DNA from: DASUNP01 sp035249305
GTDB taxonomy: Bacteria > Acidobacteriota > Blastocatellia > UBA7656
Length of the DNA: 64,000 nt
Reading direction: 5' to 3'
Assembly (NCBI GenBank): GCA_035249305.1
Contig: DATFGQ010000016.1
Location: forward strand, 11,027 to 75,026
The first letter of the stretch is position 1, and each line of letters begins with the position of its first letter. Shown one piece after another: positions 61,721 to 64,000 of this stretch. The translations under genes and the position numbers were made by a program. The notes under the pieces are model-generated. The model did no database searches and was not told the DNA's origin. It worked only from the letters and a program-made list of their open reading frames with translations.

Positions 61721-62188
61721 ATGCTGGAACGAGCACATACAATACTCATAGTTGATGATGAGCCGGCTAACCTGAGGATGCTTGAGCGATTGCTACGGCC
61801 CAGATTTACCGTCATCAAGGCGACGAGCGGGCAGGAGGCTCTCAACATACTCAGAAGCAGCAGCCTTTCTATGATAATCACCGATCAGCGTATGCCGGGT
61901 ATGAGCGGTACTGAGTTGCTCCGGGAATCTCTGGCGATAGACCCGAACCTGATACGTATAATGATCACGGCCGATTTCGGCAACAGCACCTTTTTCGAGG
62001 CGATAAAGGATGGCGGCGCCATCCGCGTAATACACAAGCCGTGGGACCCGGATAAACTGATGCAGGTCATTGTGGCTTCGCTACAAAAACACGAATTTGT
62101 ACTCGATAACCAGCAAGCCATCAACCGGCTGAGGGAAGCAAACGAACTGCTGAAGAGAGTTATCAAACCTCCATCTAGCACCTTGTAA
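61721..62188 (+). CDS. Single-domain-like response regulator, second of pair
   Basis: 155 residues, a near paralogue of the first: ILIVDDEPANLRMLERLL, MIITDQRMPGMSG with Asp55, IMITADFGN, IRVIHKPWDP with Lys106, and a shorter coiled end (AINRLREANELLKRVI). The two genes are seven bases apart. Tandem receivers fed by one kinase often share or divert phosphate. No output domain is present in either, so they may act on other proteins. Confidence 0.9.
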   Translation: MLERAHTILIVDDEPANLRMLERLLRPRFTVIKATSGQEALNILRSSSLSMIITDQRMPGMSGTELLRESLAIDPNLIRIMITADFGNSTFFEAIKDGGAIRVIHKPWDPDKLMQVIVASLQKHEFVLDNQQAINRLREANELLKRVIKPPSSTL

Positions 62189-62416
62189 GAACTTTTTTGT
62201 GCGTCTGCTGAATAACTGCGCCCATCAAGGACGCGTTCTTCAGCGAGTGAGCCGTTATGAAAAAGGGTAACGTAAGGGCAACGGCGGTCAATCGCGCAAA
62301 GCTTACTATCAGCGCTGAAGGGTTCCGGGTTCAGCCCCTTTTGCTGGCTGACCTGATACTCGTGGCTCTCGGCCCTTTGCTGACGGGCCCGCCCCATATT
62401 CGACCGGGGTCGAATT

Positions 62417-63226
62417 TCAACAACTCCCCTGGCTTGGGCACGCGTTCATCCGCCGCCGCAAAACTGCTATCGCCTTTGAATGCAGTTGAGAGACACGGGC
62501 CTCATTGACTCCCAGCACTTCCCCGATTTCTTTCATCGTTAACTCTTCGTAGTAATAGAGCCATAGGATGAGACGTTGACGTTCTGGGAGCGCCTCTATG
62601 GCCTGGCCTAATAGAGCAACTGTTTCCTTTCTCTCGATATTGAGTAAAGGGTCATCGTGCTTGCTTGCCCTCAGCCTGTGATAACGGAGCGTGCCCTCCT
62701 CTTCGCAGACCGCATCAATGTCGCACAGGTCGATCCTTTCAAAGAGCATTAACATGCTATATTGCTCCTCAACGCTTAAGCCCAGGTTCTCAGCAAGCTC
62801 TGATGCAGTTATGCTGTGGCCCATTCTTTTCTCGACAGCCGAACGCGTCGCCTCAATTTCGCGCCTGCGACGATGCAAACCGCGCGGGGCCCAACTGAGC
62901 GAGCGCAAGTGGTCGACTATCGCGCCATACACGCGCACCTCTGCGTAGGTGCGAAAGCGAACGGCGCGGGTCGAATCGTATTTCTGCGCGGCATCAATCA
63001 ACCCAATCATACCTGCGCTACGGAGATCTTCAGCTTCGATTGAATTAGGTAGCTTAGGCAACAAGCGCCGCAACACCAGGCTCACAATCCCCAGATTATC
63101 AAGCACGAGCGCGTCTCGCTTTTTCAGTTTGTACGGTTGATCGGCGTAATCTAACAGGGGGGTAGGCGGAAGGTCTGTATGACCATCTATTGTGACAAAC
63201 TCAGGCCGAATATCAGTTCTGTCCAT
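62417..63226 (-). CDS. FliA/WhiG-family sigma factor (sigma-28 like)
   Basis: 269 residues with region 2 (LVLDNLGIVSLVLRRLLPKLPNSIEAEDLRSAGMIGLIDAAQKYDSTRAVRFRTYAEVRVYGAIVDHLRSLSW), region 3 (AVEKRMGHSITASELAENLGLSVEEQY) and region 4 (ALPERQRLILWLYYYEELTMKEIGEVLGVNEARVSQLHSKAI). Region 4 and GVNEARVSQ are those of FliA/WhiG. In other bacteria this group controls flagella or sporulation-like development. No flagellar gene is in the window. A palindromic 35-base leader segment sits 15 bases before the start. Confidence 0.9.
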   Translation of the reverse strand: MDRTDIRPEFVTIDGHTDLPPTPLLDYADQPYKLKKRDALVLDNLGIVSLVLRRLLPKLPNSIEAEDLRSAGMIGLIDAAQKYDSTRAVRFRTYAEVRVYGAIVDHLRSLSWAPRGLHRRRREIEATRSAVEKRMGHSITASELAENLGLSVEEQYSMLMLFERIDLCDIDAVCEEEGTLRYHRLRASKHDDPLLNIERKETVALLGQAIEALPERQRLILWLYYYEELTMKEIGEVLGVNEARVSQLHSKAIAVLRRRMNACPSQGSC

Positions 63227-63240
63227 AATCAGTATCTAAG

Positions 63241-63275
63241 CTAAGCGGTCCTCCATCCAGATGGAATTCGCTTAG
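63241..63275 (-). promoter_or_regulatory. Palindrome in the sigma-factor leader
   Basis: CTAAGCG at the left and CGCTTAG at the right with further pairing (CCATC/GATGG) between them give an imperfect 35-base palindrome. It could be an operator or an mRNA hairpin covering the translation start of the sigma gene. The remaining intergenic bases to 63472 show nothing clear. Confidence 0.35.
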
Positions 63276-63472
63276 AATCCGTTTCGACGTTCTGGGGGTT
63301 GATGATGTCGTTGAAAAGCAGTAACTGTTTTTTAGCTAAAGGAGCCTACGCAAATAGCAACCAGCAATTGCTTAAGACGGCGTCATTATTTGGTAGTTTG
63401 CACTACAAGTCAACACTTTATTGGCGTGATCTGTTAAGAGCTGAGTTGATACACCACTGACACACCAAAATA

Positions 63473-63501
63473 TTGACCGCTATCCTACTGAGTAGTACAA
63501 T
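63473..63501 (+). promoter_or_regulatory. Sigma-70-type promoter for the toxin gene
   Basis: TTGACC (63473-63478), 17-base spacer, TACAAT (63496-63501). This near-consensus promoter starts transcription at or just past the first codon of the toxin, so that mRNA would be almost leaderless or use an internal start. Confidence 0.6.
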
Positions 63502-63506
63502 CCATT

Positions 63507-63866
63507 TTGTTGAGAGCGAAGCTATACAGCTTCATAGAGGTTCCAGAATTTACTAGGCGATTGCTTGAAATAGCATCGCCTGATGTGCTATTTGCCATCC
63601 ATGCTGACTTGATGGCCGCCCCTGAGCGGTGGCCTGTAATAGCGGGTACAGGTGGAGCGCGCAAAGGGCGCATAGGCGACCCGGCTAAAGGTCGCGGCAA
63701 GCGCGGGAGCTTTCGATACCTCTACTATTATGTTGAGCATCGCGAGCGTATCTACTTGATATATTTGTTTGCCAAGAATGAGCAAGACAATCTCACGGCC
63801 GCGCAAAAGCGGATAATTGCCAATCTGGTTGACAGGCTCAAAGAAGCTAACGGGGAGCAAAACTAA
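63507..63866 (+). CDS. HigB/RelE-like toxin
   Basis: 119 residues at most. The core phrases FTRRLLEIAS, WPVIAGTGGARKGRIGDPAKGRGKRGSFRYLYYYVE and IYLIYLFAKNEQDNLTAAQKRII match the RelE/HigB2 family, mRNA interferases that act on the ribosome. KRGSFRYLYYY and the AKNEQ strand hold the usual catalytic Lys/Arg/Tyr residues. The start is uncertain; TTG 63507 or TTG 63510 are the only visible options. An antitoxin normally follows, but the IS200/IS605 end begins five bases after the stop. Confidence 0.82.
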   Translation: MLRAKLYSFIEVPEFTRRLLEIASPDVLFAIHADLMAAPERWPVIAGTGGARKGRIGDPAKGRGKRGSFRYLYYYVEHRERIYLIYLFAKNEQDNLTAAQKRIIANLVDRLKEANGEQN

Positions 63867-63870
63867 ACCA

Positions 63871-63913
63871 CTATGCACTAAAAGTGCATAGGTTGCGCTT
63901 GGACTGAAAGTCC
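63871..63913. mobile_element. Subterminal hairpins of an IS200/IS605 element
   Basis: CTATGCACT-AAA-AGTGCATAG (63871-63891, perfect 9-bp stem) and GGACT-GAA-AGTCC (63901-63913) lie just outside the 3' end of the tnpA-like gene. TnpA of this group recognises such hairpins in single-stranded DNA near the element's end. The exact left boundary is probably between 63867 and 63870. Confidence 0.65.
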
Positions 63914-63916
63914 TGC

Positions 63917-64000
63917 TCATTCCAGGATGAATGGGTCACTCTGCTGATTTGATGGATGACGATGATGCTCCAAATACTCTTGCACTACCTCATCCGTAAT
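63917..64000 (-). CDS. tnpA: IS200/IS605 TnpA transposase, 3' end only
   Basis: The last 27 residues are visible (ITDEVVQEYLEHHRHPS...FILE); the rest lies past the window edge. The (V/I)TDEV-I/V-x-x-Y-I/L-E motif is the typical C-terminal helix of single-strand Y1 transposases. The adjacent hairpins support this. A different small protein cannot be excluded from so short a piece. Confidence 0.6.
   Translation of the reverse strand: MTDEVVQEYLEHHRHPSNQQSDPFILE

Noticed and set aside
62257..62508. 83-residue plus-strand frame between the second receiver and the sigma gene
   Set aside because: It overlaps the sigma 3' end, has no RBS and no family-like features.
1..64000. tRNA, rRNA or riboswitch genes
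   Set aside because: I scanned the gaps for cloverleaf-like arms and rRNA phrases and saw none that I could support by eye.

Overview
The window looks like the chromosome of an Acidobacteriota member of the Blastocatellia/Pyrinomonadaceae type. This rests on gene style, not on a marker gene. The GC content is high. There is an ECF sigma factor coupled to a PknB-type kinase with TPRs, a BlaI/M56 pair, the stump of an Oar-like TonB receptor, secreted CHAT/TPR and DUF3455 proteins, many c-type haem proteins, and glnS. No rRNA or tRNA gene was recognised. Both ends cut through genes.

Left part (1-13 kb): housekeeping and envelope genes. These are the end of a beta/gamma-crystallin-like protein, aquaporin Z, a GT39-like membrane glycosyltransferase, a DDAH-type amidinohydrolase, a secreted haem-toroid-ankyrin protein, a HEAT-repeat protein, a TerC protein, a GH25-LysM muramidase, a YgiD-type dioxygenase, a DUF457-like membrane protein, a six-haem cytochrome c and a tiny DUF5989 protein. 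From 13 to 17 kb there is an RNA-handling group (two RRM proteins, a stand-alone IF-1, a DEAD-box helicase) among palindromic repeats and a frameshifted gene. From 17 to 28 kb there is a truncated TonB receptor, a BlaI-M56 protease operon, a deleted MBL remnant, a P450, a secreted epoxide-hydrolase-like protein, a HemN-like radical SAM enzyme with a duplicated 3' end flanking an antitoxin-like ORF, two overlapping micro-proteins, and a Zn-alcohol dehydrogenase coupled to an SRPBCC protein.

Middle part (28-53 kb): signalling. It holds a Roco (LRR-Roc-COR) GTPase, a DUF1295 protein and glnS. It then holds a regulon-like cluster in which a conserved intergenic element occurs three times, ahead of a DUF3455 + haem-protein pair, an mddA-like gene and an S74-domain surface protein. 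Interspersed are a secreted TPR-CHAT protein and an unusually long sigma factor with its anti-sigma factor. These are followed by a MauG-like dihaem peroxidase, an ankyrin protein, an ECF-kinase-TPR operon, a PQQ-type sugar dehydrogenase and a membrane-anchored receiver protein.

Right part (53-64 kb): a defence island (an McrB with a modified-base-reader-like domain, McrC, and an AIPR-family nuclease) on the minus strand. Next comes a histidine kinase divergent from two tandem response regulators, then a FliA/WhiG-type sigma factor. At the edge a HigB/RelE-like toxin gene abuts the end of an IS200/IS605 element.

The strongest candidates for something undescribed are the three-copy intergenic element at 34.9, 35.9 and 40.9 kb, the McrBC-AIPR island, the antitoxin fragment flanked by 33-bp direct repeats, and the palindromic repeat family whose two copies carry the core in opposite orientation.
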